From Pseudomonadota bacterium (lineage in GTDB: Bacteria > Myxococcota > Myxococcia > Myxococcales > Myxococcaceae), in assembly GCA_023423535.1 (NCBI GenBank), contig JAFAFL010000019.1:1-64000 (forward strand): a stretch of 64,000 nucleotides of DNA, read 5' to 3'. The notes beneath the pieces are model-generated. The model was not told where the DNA came from and made no database searches. It was given only the letters and a program-made list of their open reading frames with translations. Of the stretch, positions 28,171 through 36,675 are shown in pieces (within the stretch, counting starts at the first letter, position 1; the number at the start of each line of letters is the position of its first letter). Both the position numbers and the translations under genes were made by a program.

Positions 28171-29040
28171 ATGCGCCGGCTCGAGCTCCTCTCCGTCCGA
28201 GGCGTCGCCTTCGTTCAGGACGCGGGGCGGCGAGGCTTCGCGCACCACGGCCTGCCTCCAGGCGGTGCGGTGAGCCCGGAGCTGCTCGCGCAGGCGAACC
28301 TCGCGGTCGGCAATGCGCCGGGCGCCGCGGCGATCGAAGTCTGGGGCCACGTCGAGCTCCGCAACTGCGGTGACACGCCGCTGCATCTCTTCGACGGCGC
28401 ACAAATCATCACGCTCATGCCCGGCCACGGCGTGCTGTGCGGCGCGAGCCCTTCAGAAGGCGTCCGCTACGTCGCGGTGGAGGGCGGACTGGACGTCCCG
28501 CGCGTGCTCGGCGGACGCGGCACGCTTCCGGTGGCACGGCTCGGAGGCCACGAGGGAAGGGCGCTGCGCCGCGGAGACGTGCTGCCGGTCGGTGAAGGCC
28601 CTGGGACGCGCGCGCACATGAGCCCGGTGCCACCGGGCTTCGAACCCGGCCCGGGAGGCCCCATCCGCTTCGTGCCGCTGCCCGAGGCGCACGCCGCAGA
28701 CATCGAGGCGCTGGCCGCCGCGCCGTTCCGCATCTCGGCCACGTCGGACCGCGTGGGCACCCGGCTGACCGGGAGGCGCATCAGCTCGGGCGCGCGCGTG
28801 GCTTCCGCGCCGATGGTGCGTGGCGCGATCCAGCTGCCTCCTTCCGGCGAGCCGATCGTGCTCGGGCCGGATCATCCGACGACCGGTGGCTATCCGGTGC
28901 TGGGCGTCGTCATCCGCGCGGACCAGGGGAGGCTCGGCGCGCGTGCGCTTGGCGCCGATGTTCAGCTGCAGCCCGTCGATCTCGCGACCGCCCGAGAAGC
29001 GTGGACCGAGTGGTGCCGGACCTTCCCCGGTTGCGAGTGA
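28171..29040 (+). CDS. pxpC: 5-oxoprolinase subunit PxpC (KipA family)
   Basis: A 289-residue PxpC/KipA-type protein with VQDAGRRGFAHHGLPPGGAV at the N-terminus (the family's DxGRxG motif), ANLAVGNAPGAAAIEV, and HPTTGGYPVLGVVIRADQG near the C-terminus. It forms the 5-oxoprolinase complex with PxpA and PxpB. The ATG is three bases after the fused pxpAB stop, so the two are cotranscribed. Together with selD upstream, the three genes appear to form one transcription unit, although no functional link between selenium use and 5-oxoproline is known. Confidence 0.88.
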   Translation: MRRLELLSVRGVAFVQDAGRRGFAHHGLPPGGAVSPELLAQANLAVGNAPGAAAIEVWGHVELRNCGDTPLHLFDGAQIITLMPGHGVLCGASPSEGVRYVAVEGGLDVPRVLGGRGTLPVARLGGHEGRALRRGDVLPVGEGPGTRAHMSPVPPGFEPGPGGPIRFVPLPEAHAADIEALAAAPFRISATSDRVGTRLTGRRISSGARVASAPMVRGAIQLPPSGEPIVLGPDHPTTGGYPVLGVVIRADQGRLGARALGADVQLQPVDLATAREAWTEWCRTFPGCE

Positions 29041-29099
29041 AGCCGACCTGCTCGCCTGAATGGTGCTGGGCGCCCGCTCGCTCCGGTAGGCTCGCGCGC

Positions 29100-29933
29100 A
29101 TGCCGCGCTCTCTCGCCACGCGCCGGGCCTTCGTCCGGTCACTCCTGCTTCTGGCGTGCGCGCTCGTCTTCGTCGCGCCGGTGACGGCTCACGCGCAGGC
29201 ACCCTCGTCGGGAAAGAAGCCGGTGATCGTGCTCGACCCCGGCCACGGCGGCACGCAGGACGGTGCGGTGAGCCCGAGCGGGATGAAGGAGAAGGCGCTC
29301 GCGCTGCAGCTGGCGAAGCGGGTTCGGACCGCGCTGCAGGAGTCGCTGGACGTGACGGTGATCCTCACCCGCGAGAACGACGCGGACCTGCTGCTCGCGG
29401 ACCGGGTGGCGCTGGCCAACGCGCGCGCGCCGGACCTCTTCATCTCCATCCACGCGAACTCGATGCCGCCCGTTCGTGCCCGCGCGCAGGTGAACGGGGT
29501 GGAGACCTACTTCCTCTCCGCCAGCGCTTCGGGTGTGGACGCGGCGCGCATCGCGGCTCGCGAGAACGCGGAGGGAGGCGCGCAGGCGACGAAGCCGGGC
29601 AGCGACATCCTCGCGTTCATCCTCGCGGACCTGCAGCGGCAGGAGGCGCACGGGGACTCGTCACGGCTCGCCTACGCAGTGCAGAAGGCGCTGGTGGAGG
29701 CGACCGGAGCGACCGACCGCGGCGTGCACCAGGCGCCGTTCTACGTGCTCAACGGGCTGCTCGCGCCGGCGGTGCTGGTGGAGGTCGGCTACCTCTCGCA
29801 TCCCGAGGAGAGCGTGCGGCTGACGGACAAGGCGTACCAGGCCTCCGTCGCAGAGGGGATCGCCGAGGGCGTGCGCCAGTTCTTCGGCGGCAAGTACGCC
29901 TCGAGCACCGCCTCGGCCGCCGGCGCCGAGTGA
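29100..29933 (+). CDS. N-acetylmuramoyl-L-alanine amidase (Amidase_3 / AmiC type)
   Basis: A 277-residue exported zinc amidase for cell separation or wall turnover. The N-terminus contains TRRAFVRSLLLLA, a good twin-arginine motif, with cleavage after AHA (near residue 32); E. coli AmiA and AmiC are Tat substrates, so Tat export is inferred. The catalytic domain holds VLDPGHGG (zinc His), KEKALAL (Glu), SIHAN (zinc His) and LVEVGYLS (catalytic Glu). No AMIN domain is present. The ATG at 29100 was selected because it gives this signal; the longer upstream frame overlaps pxpC. It is followed 56 bases later by rph. Confidence 0.9.
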   Translation: MPRSLATRRAFVRSLLLLACALVFVAPVTAHAQAPSSGKKPVIVLDPGHGGTQDGAVSPSGMKEKALALQLAKRVRTALQESLDVTVILTRENDADLLLADRVALANARAPDLFISIHANSMPPVRARAQVNGVETYFLSASASGVDAARIAARENAEGGAQATKPGSDILAFILADLQRQEAHGDSSRLAYAVQKALVEATGATDRGVHQAPFYVLNGLLAPAVLVEVGYLSHPEESVRLTDKAYQASVAEGIAEGVRQFFGGKYASSTASAAGAE

Positions 29934-29989
29934 CGCTGGTCAGGTCCGCGACCGTCGGTTAAACGCGGGGACTCGCTTCCGGAGGCCTC

Positions 29990-30721
29990 ATGCGTTCGTT
30001 CAACCGTGGCTCGCTCGAGCCGCGTCCCGTCGTGATCATCCCGCAGATCTCCATGCACGCGGAGGGCTCGGTGCAGGTGGAGTACGGGAACACGAAGGTG
30101 TTCGTCACCTGCTCGGTGGAGGAGAAGGTTCCGCCGCACGTCTTCGGCACCGGCGGCGGCTGGGTGACGGCGGAGTACGGGATGCTCCCGCGCGCGACGA
30201 ACACGCGTGGCGCCCGCGAGGCGGCGAAGGGCAAGCAGAGCGGCCGGACGCAGGAGATCCAGCGTCTCATCGGCCGGTCGCTGCGCGCGTCGGTGGATCT
30301 GCAGAAGCTCGGCACGCGGACCTTCACCATCGACTGCGACGTGCTGCAGGCGGACGGCGGCACGCGCACCGCGTCGATCACCGGCGGCTGGGTGGCCTTC
30401 GCGCTCGCGCTGCGCACGCTGCAGAAGAAGCGCACGATGACGAAGCTCCCGGAGCTGATGCCCATCGCCGCGCTCTCGGTGGGCGTGCTCAAGGGCGAGG
30501 TGCTGGTGGACCTCGACTACGAGGAGGACTCGGCGGCCGAGGTGGACATGAACATCGTCGCGACCGGCGACGGGCGGCTGGTGGAGGTGCAGGGCACCGC
30601 CGAGCAGAAGTCCTTCGAGCGCAAGCAGCTCGACCAGATGGTGGACGCCGGCATGGCCGCGATCGCGAAGCTGGTGGAGCTGCAGCGGGCGACGCTCGAG
30701 CAGCTGACGACGGGCGCCTAG
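29990..30721 (+). CDS. rph: Ribonuclease PH
   Basis: A 243-residue RNase PH, which trims tRNA 3' ends by phosphorolysis. It has the RPVVI start, the phosphate-binding region GWVTAEYGMLPRAT with GRTQEIQRLIGRSLRA, and IDCDVLQADGGTRTASITG. GGAGG stands about seven bases before the ATG. It is followed after two bases by rdgB, a common rph-rdgB operon, and then directly by a tRNA cluster whose products are candidate substrates for its trimming activity. Confidence 0.95.
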   Translation: MRSFNRGSLEPRPVVIIPQISMHAEGSVQVEYGNTKVFVTCSVEEKVPPHVFGTGGGWVTAEYGMLPRATNTRGAREAAKGKQSGRTQEIQRLIGRSLRASVDLQKLGTRTFTIDCDVLQADGGTRTASITGGWVAFALALRTLQKKRTMTKLPELMPIAALSVGVLKGEVLVDLDYEEDSAAEVDMNIVATGDGRLVEVQGTAEQKSFERKQLDQMVDAGMAAIAKLVELQRATLEQLTTGA

Positions 30722-30723
30722 CG

Positions 30724-31314
30724 ATGAAGCTCCTCTTCGCCACGCACAACGCCGGGAAGGTGAAGGAGCTGCGCGCGCTGGTGGGCGACGCGCTGGAGGT
30801 GCTCTCCGCGTCCGACCTCGCGGTGCCGGAGGTGGTGGAGGACGGCGAGACCTTCCGCGACAACGCGCGCAAGAAGGCGCTCGCGTGCGCGGAGGCAACC
30901 GGGCTGCCGTCGCTGGCGGACGACTCGGGGCTGTGCGTGGACGCGCTCGGTGGTGCGCCGGGCGTTCGGAGCGCACGGTACGCGGAGGGAGACGACAGGG
31001 CGCGGTACGAGAAGCTGCTGGAGGCGCTGGCGCACACGCCGGATGCGGAGCGGGGCGCGGCGTTCCGCTGCGTGTTGTGCCTCGCGCTGCCGGACGGACG
31101 CACCTTCTTTGCCGAGGGCGAGTGCCGCGGCACCATTGCCCGCGCGGCGAAGGGGGAGGGTGGGTTCGGGTACGACCCGGTGTTCGAGGTCGAGCCCGGC
31201 GGCCGGACGATGGCGCAGCTCACCCGCGAGGAGAAGAGCGCGATCTCGCACCGCGGGGCGGCGTTCCGGCAGATGGCCCCCACGTTGGAAAAGCTGGCCC
31301 GAGGCGCCCTCTGA
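30724..31314 (+). CDS. rdgB: XTP/dITP diphosphatase (RdgB/HAM1)
   Basis: A 196-residue nucleotide-pool sanitising enzyme that hydrolyses non-canonical purine triphosphates such as XTP and dITP. Family motifs are LLFATHNAGKVKEL at the N-terminus, FRDNARKKA, LADDSGLCVDAL, APGVRSARYA, FGYDPVFEV and SHRGAAF. Normal length. It overlaps nothing, sits two bases after rph, and ends 22 bases before tRNA-Pro, so the tRNA cluster may be transcribed from the same promoter. Confidence 0.95.
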   Translation: MKLLFATHNAGKVKELRALVGDALEVLSASDLAVPEVVEDGETFRDNARKKALACAEATGLPSLADDSGLCVDALGGAPGVRSARYAEGDDRARYEKLLEALAHTPDAERGAAFRCVLCLALPDGRTFFAEGECRGTIARAAKGEGGFGYDPVFEVEPGGRTMAQLTREEKSAISHRGAAFRQMAPTLEKLARGAL

Positions 31315-31336
31315 GGCGTAAGAAGGCGCGGCAGTA

Positions 31337-31410
31337 CGGGGCGTAGCGCAGCCTGGTAGCGCGCCTGCCTTGGGCGCAGGAAGTCGGAGGTTCGAATCCT
31401 CTCGCCCCGA
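31337..31410 (+). tRNA. tRNA-Pro(UGG)
   Basis: A full cloverleaf. The acceptor CGGGGCG pairs with CGCCCCG, the D arm is GCGCAGCCTGGTAGCGC, the anticodon stem CCTGC/GCAGG encloses TGG, and the T arm is GGAGG-TTCGAAT-CCTCT. The discriminator is A and CCA is not encoded. It is first of five tRNAs, 22 bases after rdgB. Confidence 0.95.
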
Positions 31411-31438
31411 TTGGGTCGTGCGTGTTGGTGAGTCGTAG

Positions 31439-31512
31439 GCGCCCGTAGCTCAGCTGGATAGAGCACCGGCCTTCTAAGCCGGGGGTCGCAGGTTCGAGCC
31501 CTGCCGGGCGTG
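31439..31512 (+). tRNA. tRNA-Arg(UCU)
   Basis: The acceptor GCGCCCG pairs with CGGGCGT (one G-U pair). The anticodon stem CCGGC/GCCGG holds loop CTTCTAA with anticodon TCT, and the T arm is GCAGG-TTCGAGC-CCTGC. CCA is not encoded. Confidence 0.94.
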
Positions 31513-31613
31513 CTGTAGGGGCCAACGATTCGGGAAGCCGCTTGAACCGGGCTGGGTTTTCAGGTACCACGCCCGCCGCAGTTGTCGCAGGCAGCAGCAG
31601 AAGCACGAAGTAC

Positions 31614-31687
31614 GGCGATCATAGCTCAACTGGCAGAGCACCGGACTGTGGCTCCGGGGGTTACCGGTTCAAGCCCGGTTGGTCGCC
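31614..31687 (+). tRNA. tRNA-His(GUG)
   Basis: The anticodon stem CCGGA/TCCGG holds loop CTGTGGC (anticodon GTG), and the T arm is ACCGG-TTCAAGC-CCGGT. The extra G at position -1 (31614) is encoded and pairs with C73 (31687), as in other bacterial tRNA-His genes. CCA is not encoded. Confidence 0.94.
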
Positions 31688-31712
31688 CAAACTCGACGGG
31701 TCAATGCGTCGA

Positions 31713-31786
31713 GCGTCCGTAGCTCAGCTGGATAGAGCGCCGGGCTTCGAACCCGGAGGTCCCAGGTTCGATCCCTGGCGGGCGCG
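31713..31786 (+). tRNA. tRNA-Arg(UCG)
   Basis: The acceptor GCGTCCG pairs with CGGGCGC (one G-U pair), the anticodon stem CCGGG/CCCGG holds loop CTTCGAA with anticodon TCG, and the T arm is CCAGG-TTCGATC-CCTGG. CCA is not encoded. It is the second arginine isoacceptor in this cluster. Confidence 0.94.
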
Positions 31787-31863
31787 CAGAAGAAGTCTGG
31801 GGGAAGTCGTTGACAGGCGGTATCGGGTTCGCTAAATGCCCGCGCCGCTTCGCCAAAAAGTTC

Positions 31864-31936
31864 GGGAGCGTAGCTCAATTGGCAGAGCAATGGACTCTTA
31901 ATCCATAGGTTGAAGGTTCGATTCCTTCCGCTCTCA
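31864..31936 (+). tRNA. tRNA-Lys(CUU)
   Basis: The acceptor GGGAGCG pairs with CGCTCTC (one G-U pair), the anticodon stem ATGGA/TCCAT holds loop CTCTTAA with anticodon CTT, and the T arm is GAAGG-TTCGATT-CCTTC. CCA is not encoded. It is last in the cluster, seven bases before a strong terminator. Confidence 0.94.
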
Positions 31937-31942
31937 CAGTCG

Positions 31943-31976
31943 AAGGGCCGGTCGCCGAAAGGTGACCGGCCCTTTT
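31943..31976 (+). terminator. Rho-independent terminator of the tRNA cluster
   Basis: A 14-bp stem (AAGGGCCGGTCGCC with GGTGACCGGCCCTT, one G-U pair) closed by a GAAA tetraloop and continuing into TTTT. It ends 10 bases before the stop of convergent manA and may also terminate that gene. Confidence 0.9.
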
Positions 31977-31986
31977 GATTTTCCAG

Positions 31987-33207
31987 CTAGGCGCCCACCG
32001 TCGCGCGGAAAGCCACCGCCGGAGCTTCGCCACCGCTCGGGACGGCCGCTGCCGTCCAGGCCCCGTCCGAGGCGGAGATGAACGCGCTCTGGCCGCGGTG
32101 GAGCCGGAGCACCCTCTCCATTGCCTTCAGCTGTAGCGCGCCCTCCGTGCAGAGGACGATCTCCGGCTGTCCACCCGGCGAGGAGAACGCAGCGCCGCCC
32201 TCGTGAAGCGTCAGGCGGGAGAGGCGGAAGTCCGGCGCGGAGGTCTCGTAGGCGCTCTCCACGTCGCTCACCGCGGTCGGGCGAAGGGGACGAGGCGGGA
32301 TGGCGCGGAACTCGAGCACCCGGCACAGCTCTTCCGCGTCCACGTGCTTCGGCGTGCAGCCGCCGCGCAGCACGTTGTCGGAGCTCGCCATCAACTCCAC
32401 GCCGGTGCCGCTGAGGTACGCGTGCAGGTTGCCCGCCGGCAGGTACAGCGCGTCGCCCGCCTCCAGCCGCACGAGGTTCAACAGCAGCGCGCCCACGACG
32501 CCCGCGTCGCCCGGGTAGAGCTCGCCCAGCCGCACCGCCCAGCGGCGCTCCTCGAGGAAGGTTTCGTCCGAGGCTTCGCGCCCGCAGGCGGCGAGCACCG
32601 CCTCCACCAACGGCACGCGCTCGGACGCAGGCAGCGTCATCAGCTCGCGGAAGGTCTGCGCCAGGCCCCTCTCTCCGTCGCGGGCGAGGAGCGCAGTCCA
32701 CGCCTCCAGCGCCGGCACCCGAAGAGAGCGCAGCAGCGAGAGGGTCTGCGCCACGTCGCGGAACCCGTACAGCGCCCAGAAGGGTCCGAGCGCGCAGAGG
32801 ATCTCCGGCTTGTGGTTCTCGTCCTTGTAGTTGCGGAGCGGCGAGTCCAACGGCACGCCCGCCGCGTTCTCGCGCGCGAAACCCTCCCGGGCCCCCTCCC
32901 GCGACGGGTGCGCCTGCAAGGAGAGCGGCGTCTCGGCGGCGAGGACCTTCAGCAGGAAGGGGAGCCTCGGTCCGAAGCGGGAGACGGTCTCGGCGCCCAG
33001 CATGCGCTCCGGCGCGGCGGCCACGGCCTCGGCGAGCGTGGAGACACAAGGACGGGGCACGGCAAGTCGCGACGGCGCGGCGGGATGCGCGCCCATCCAG
33101 AGCTCGGCCTCGGGCCTTTCGGTGGGGAAGGGCCGCCCCTGCAGCCGCGCGATCGCGGTCCGGGATCCCCACGCGTACGGCTGGATGCGGTTGTCGAGCA
33201 GTTCCAT
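31987..33207 (-). CDS. manA: Mannose-6-phosphate isomerase, class I
   Basis: A 406-residue type I phosphomannose isomerase interconverting mannose-6-P and fructose-6-P, which supplies GDP-mannose for exopolysaccharide and LPS. Motifs in order are NRIQPYAWGSRTAIA, LSLQAHPS (zinc ligands Gln and His), NYKDENHKPEI (zinc Glu), and LPAGNLHAYLSGTGVELMASS with the zinc His. The start is the ATG at 33207 (ELLDNRIQPYAWG). The frame stays open far upstream, but that part is antisense to the antiporter and is rejected. It lies 23 bases after the antiporter stop, probably cotranscribed. Confidence 0.93.
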   Translation of the reverse strand: MELLDNRIQPYAWGSRTAIARLQGRPFPTERPEAELWMGAHPAAPSRLAVPRPCVSTLAEAVAAAPERMLGAETVSRFGPRLPFLLKVLAAETPLSLQAHPSREGAREGFARENAAGVPLDSPLRNYKDENHKPEILCALGPFWALYGFRDVAQTLSLLRSLRVPALEAWTALLARDGERGLAQTFRELMTLPASERVPLVEAVLAACGREASDETFLEERRWAVRLGELYPGDAGVVGALLLNLVRLEAGDALYLPAGNLHAYLSGTGVELMASSDNVLRGGCTPKHVDAEELCRVLEFRAIPPRPLRPTAVSDVESAYETSAPDFRLSRLTLHEGGAAFSSPGGQPEIVLCTEGALQLKAMERVLRLHRGQSAFISASDGAWTAAAVPSGGEAPAVAFRATVGA

Positions 33208-33230
33208 GGCCGCCCGGAGCGTAGGTCCGG

Positions 33231-34358
33231 TCACTGCGCCGTGCGAGATCCCCGGGCTCTCCGGCGCACCTCCGCCAGCGCGACGACCACCAGCGTCACC
33301 GCCGTCAGCGGCAGCGCGAAGTAGAGCATCGCGGAGGCGAGCACCGGCTTCACCGTGTGGGACGTCGCCGACACCACGAGGAACACCACGTAGGCCACGT
33401 AGTAGCCGAGGAAGAGCGCGCCCTCCCACCGCGAGATGGCCCCGCCGGTGAAGAAGATGGGCAGGCACGCCACCGACACCGCGACCATGATCGGGATGTC
33501 GAAGGAGAGCGCGGCCGGGGAGACGCCCACGCCTTCGGGCGAGATCAGGCTCGAGAAGCCGAGCACCGCCAGGACGTTGAAGAGGTTCGAGCCCACGACG
33601 TTGCCCACGGCGATGTCGCGCTCGCCCCGGACGCTGGCCATGACGCTCGTGGCCACCTCCGGGAGGGACGTGCCCGCGGCGACGATGGTGAGGCCGATGA
33701 TGAGCTCGCTGACCCCGAACGCGCGCGCCACGGTGACGGCGCCCTCGACGAGCCAGTTCGACCCGAGCACCAGCATCGCCAGGCCGACTGCGATGAAGAC
33801 GAGCTGTCCCAGCCGGGTGCCGGCGAAGCCCGCGTGCTTCTCCTTCGCGCCGCCGTCCTTCGCCTCGCCGAACTCCTTCGCGTACTCGGCCTGCACGGCC
33901 TGCGTCTCCCGGCGGCTCTGGCGGATGGCGAAGACCGTGTAGGCGACGATGCCGGCGCCGAGCAGCGCGCCGTCCAGCCGTCCGATGCGGCCGTCGAGGC
34001 CGAGTACCCAGACGAGCCCCGCGGCGGCGATCATCAGCGGCACCTCCAGCCGCAGGAGCTTCTGCGTCACCACCAGCGGGGCGACCAGCGCCGAGAGGCC
34101 GAGGATGAACAACACGTTGAAGATGTTCGACCCGACCACGTTGCCGAGCGCGATGTCCGCCTGGCCCTTCATCGAGGAAGACAGGCTGACCGCGAGCTCC
34201 GGCGCGGACGTGCCGAAGGCCACGACGGTGAGCCCCACCACCAGCGGGCTCACCCCGACCGAGGTGGCGAGGCGGGAGGCGCCCTTGATCAGCACCTCCG
34301 CCCCCACCACCAACAGCACCAACCCGAGAACCGCCAACCCGATCACCACCACATCCAT
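33231..34358 (-). CDS. Calcium/sodium antiporter (CaCA superfamily, YrbG type)
   Basis: A 375-residue inner-membrane exchanger with about ten membrane segments in two inverted halves. The alpha-1 repeat is VVAFGTSAPELAVSLSSS with GNVVGSNIFNVLFILG, and the alpha-2 repeat is IVAAGTSLPEVATSVMAS with GNVVGSNLFNVLAVLG. The acidic residues of these repeats bind the cation. A charged cytoplasmic loop lies near residues 150-175. It is upstream of manA on the same strand and downstream of a 41-residue membrane protein gene. Ion specificity (Ca2+/Na+ or H+) is a family inference. Confidence 0.92.
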   Translation of the reverse strand: MDVVVIGLAVLGLVLLVVGAEVLIKGASRLATSVGVSPLVVGLTVVAFGTSAPELAVSLSSSMKGQADIALGNVVGSNIFNVLFILGLSALVAPLVVTQKLLRLEVPLMIAAAGLVWVLGLDGRIGRLDGALLGAGIVAYTVFAIRQSRRETQAVQAEYAKEFGEAKDGGAKEKHAGFAGTRLGQLVFIAVGLAMLVLGSNWLVEGAVTVARAFGVSELIIGLTIVAAGTSLPEVATSVMASVRGERDIAVGNVVGSNLFNVLAVLGFSSLISPEGVGVSPAALSFDIPIMVAVSVACLPIFFTGGAISRWEGALFLGYYVAYVVFLVVSATSHTVKPVLASAMLYFALPLTAVTLVVVALAEVRRRARGSRTAQ

Positions 34359-34406
34359 GCGCTTCGTTCTCCGGAAGGTGCCTACCGCGTTCAGTGGCCG
34401 CAGAGA

Positions 34407-34532
34407 CTACCCGAAGCCTCCGAATGCGACGCCGAGGACGACGAGAACCGCGGCAACGCCGAGGGCGATGGCGATGCGCTTCCACTCGAAGCCGTGGGGA
34501 TCCTGCTGCGTGTCGTTGTTTTCGCTGCTCAT
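34407..34532 (-). CDS. Small single-pass membrane protein (41 aa)
   Basis: The frame from the ATG at 34532 encodes 41 residues: a polar, acidic N-terminus (SSENNDTQQDPHGFEWKR) and one membrane segment (IAIALGVAAVLVVLGVAFGG) ending in Gly-Phe-Gly. A modest AAAGG lies about 14 bases upstream. It precedes the antiporter on the same strand by 48 bases. The well-formed membrane protein pattern supports a real gene; no family is known to me. Confidence 0.55.
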   Translation of the reverse strand: MSSENNDTQQDPHGFEWKRIAIALGVAAVLVVLGVAFGGFG

Positions 34533-34611
34533 GGTGAAGACAGACCTTTCGCGCCACGCCAATGGGGCGCGTGAAACATGAAAAAGATTGGAATTGAGAA
34601 AGACGCCGGCG

Positions 34612-35082
34612 CTACGTGCGCGCGGGCGGGCCCTGCTGCGGGAAGAGCACCACCCTCGCGGACGCGGAGAGGTGCATTCCGGGAGGGGGCACGCGGTAGC
34701 TCGACAGCGCGATCTCGGCGCCGACCGCCACCTCTTCGAACCGGAGCGGCTCGACTCCCCACACCGCCCGGCGGCCGCCCTTGCCGAAGCCGTTGCCCGA
34801 CCCGGCGCCGCCCAGTCCATCCGGTCTGAGCGCCGCGGCGCCCTGTCCGAGCTGGAAGTGGGGGAGGGCTTCTCGGACGTTCGAGACGTGCAGCTGCGAT
34901 GCGCCGACCTGCGAGCGCGCCCGCGTGGTCTCCGCGGTCGCCGTCGATGCGACCGGCTCGGGCGGCTGAACCGGCGTGAGGGCCACCGCCAGCGCGAGCG
35001 CAACAGTGCCCAGCCCGGTGAGGGGCGTCAGGCGTCGTCGCTCGGACGCGGCAGTGGGCGGGGCAGCAGACACGGCCGTCAC
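34612..35082 (-). CDS. Hypothetical anchored protein
   Basis: About 156 residues from a GTG at 35082 (a GTG at 35073 or an ATG at 35157 are alternatives). The N-terminus is Ala/Pro-rich with one hydrophobic segment (GLGTVALALAVALTPV), giving a signal anchor; a Gly-rich linker (GGAGSGNGFGKGG) and a short C-terminal region (EIALSSYRVPPPGMHLSAS) follow. Not recognised. Codon choice looks coding, but the start is uncertain. It lies divergent from tRNA-Leu and upstream of the 41-residue protein gene. Confidence 0.48.
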   Translation of the reverse strand: MTAVSAAPPTAASERRRLTPLTGLGTVALALAVALTPVQPPEPVASTATAETTRARSQVGASQLHVSNVREALPHFQLGQGAAALRPDGLGGAGSGNGFGKGGRRAVWGVEPLRFEEVAVGAEIALSSYRVPPPGMHLSASARVVLFPQQGPPART

Positions 35083-35191
35083 CGTTAACCGGTCGGCGCC
35101 GGTGAAACAAGGCGCGGGTCCGGGGCCGCCGCGACTCCCTGCTTGACGAGAGGGCATCGCGCAAGGTTCCGTGCCCCCGCTTCGCAGGCCC

Positions 35192-35273
<82 letters not shown>

Positions 35274-35355
35274 CTCCCGCGTTCCGAGGTTGCGATCCGC
35301 GGAGCCTTCCCCTAAACGCTCCGGCCCTTCCCTACAGCGGGCTGCAGGAGCGTTC

Positions 35356-36636
35356 ATGAAGGTCCAGGTCGAGGAAATCTCCCCCATCGAGAAGAAGCTC
35401 TCCATCGAGGTGGAGGGTGCGCAGGTGAGCCGCGAGCTCGAGCGCGCGTACGGGACGCTGTCCCGCCAGGTGAAGATCCCGGGCTTCCGTCCGGGCAAGG
35501 TTCCGCGCCGGATCCTCGAGCAGCGGTTCAAGGAGCAGGTGGAGGACGACGTGGTGCAGCAGCTCGTCCAGCGCGCCTACGTGGACGCCATCCGCGAGCA
35601 CAAGGTGGAGGCGGTGAGCCAGCCGCAGATCACCAACCCGACGAAGGTCGCCGCCGAATCGCCGTTCTCCTTCGAGGCGCGGGTCGAGGTGAAGCCGAAG
35701 GTCGAGCCGAAGGACTACGAGGGCCTCGAGCTGACGAAGAGCGATCTGACGATCAGCGACGAGCGGATCAACGAGCGCATCGAGTCCATGCGCCAGCGCC
35801 TCGCGCGGCTGGAGCCGGTGGAGGGCCGTGAGGTCGCGCAGAGCGGCGACTGGGCGCAGATCGACTTCACCGCGAGCATCGACGGGCAGCCGTTCCCCGG
35901 CTCGGAGGCGAAGGACATCACGGTGGAGATCACCGAGGGCGAGCTCGTCCGCGGCAACGTGAAGCAGCTCGAGGGCGTGAAGGTCGGCGAGACGAAGGAG
36001 ATCGACTACACCTTCCCCGAGGACTACGACGAGCCCTCCACGAAGGGGAAGACCGCGAAGTTCGCGATCTCGCTCAAGGGCCTCAAGCACCAGGTCACCC
36101 CCGAGGTGAACGACGACCTGGCGAAGGAGCTCGGCGGCGGCGAGAACCTCGAGGAGCTGAAGGCGAAGGTCCGCGGCCAGCTCGAGAAGAGCCAGAAGAC
36201 CGAGCTCGAGCGCAAGGAGCGCGAGGAGCTCTTCGAGAAGCTCGTGGCGAAGAACCCGTTCGAGATCCCCCGCGCGATGACCGAGCGGGCGACGGACTCG
36301 ATGCTGCGCGGCGCGCTGCGTTCGCTGACCCAGACGGGCATCGACCCGCGGATGCTGCAGCTCGACTTCGACAAGCTCCGCGAGGAGATGCGGCCGAAGG
36401 CGGAGCTCGAGGTGAAGGCCTCGATTCTCCTCGACGCGATCGCGGAGAAGCACGGCATCACCGCCACGGACGAGGACCAGGAGAAGAAGCTCGAGGAGCT
36501 CGCCGCGGAGAGCGGGCTGCCCCTTTCGCAGGTCCGTAAACAGTTGAAGGACTCGGACGCGAAGGAAGCGCTCGCTGGGCGGCTGCGCGAGGAAAAGACG
36601 ATTGAATTCCTGAAGTCGCGTGCGAAGTATTCCTGA
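35356..36636 (+). CDS. tig: Trigger factor (ribosome-bound chaperone, PPIase)
   Basis: A 426-residue trigger factor. The N-terminal ribosome-binding domain carries VKIPGFRPGKVPRRILEQRF, the ribosome-docking signature. The FKBP-type prolyl isomerase domain lies near 150-235 (GDWAQIDFTASIDGQPFPGS), and the helical chaperone arms fill the rest. AGGAG stands five bases before the ATG at 35356. It holds nascent chains at the exit tunnel. It is followed 39 bases later by clpP and then clpX, the standard tig-clpP-clpX order. Confidence 0.96.
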   Translation: MKVQVEEISPIEKKLSIEVEGAQVSRELERAYGTLSRQVKIPGFRPGKVPRRILEQRFKEQVEDDVVQQLVQRAYVDAIREHKVEAVSQPQITNPTKVAAESPFSFEARVEVKPKVEPKDYEGLELTKSDLTISDERINERIESMRQRLARLEPVEGREVAQSGDWAQIDFTASIDGQPFPGSEAKDITVEITEGELVRGNVKQLEGVKVGETKEIDYTFPEDYDEPSTKGKTAKFAISLKGLKHQVTPEVNDDLAKELGGGENLEELKAKVRGQLEKSQKTELERKEREELFEKLVAKNPFEIPRAMTERATDSMLRGALRSLTQTGIDPRMLQLDFDKLREEMRPKAELEVKASILLDAIAEKHGITATDEDQEKKLEELAAESGLPLSQVRKQLKDSDAKEALAGRLREEKTIEFLKSRAKYS

Positions 36637-36675
36637 CCTTCGGAACACACGTCCGTCGTCAGGAGAACCCGAGAC

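Noticed and set aside
31542..31835. Short open frame in the tRNA cluster
   Set aside because: It runs through tRNA-His and tRNA-Arg; no coding signature.
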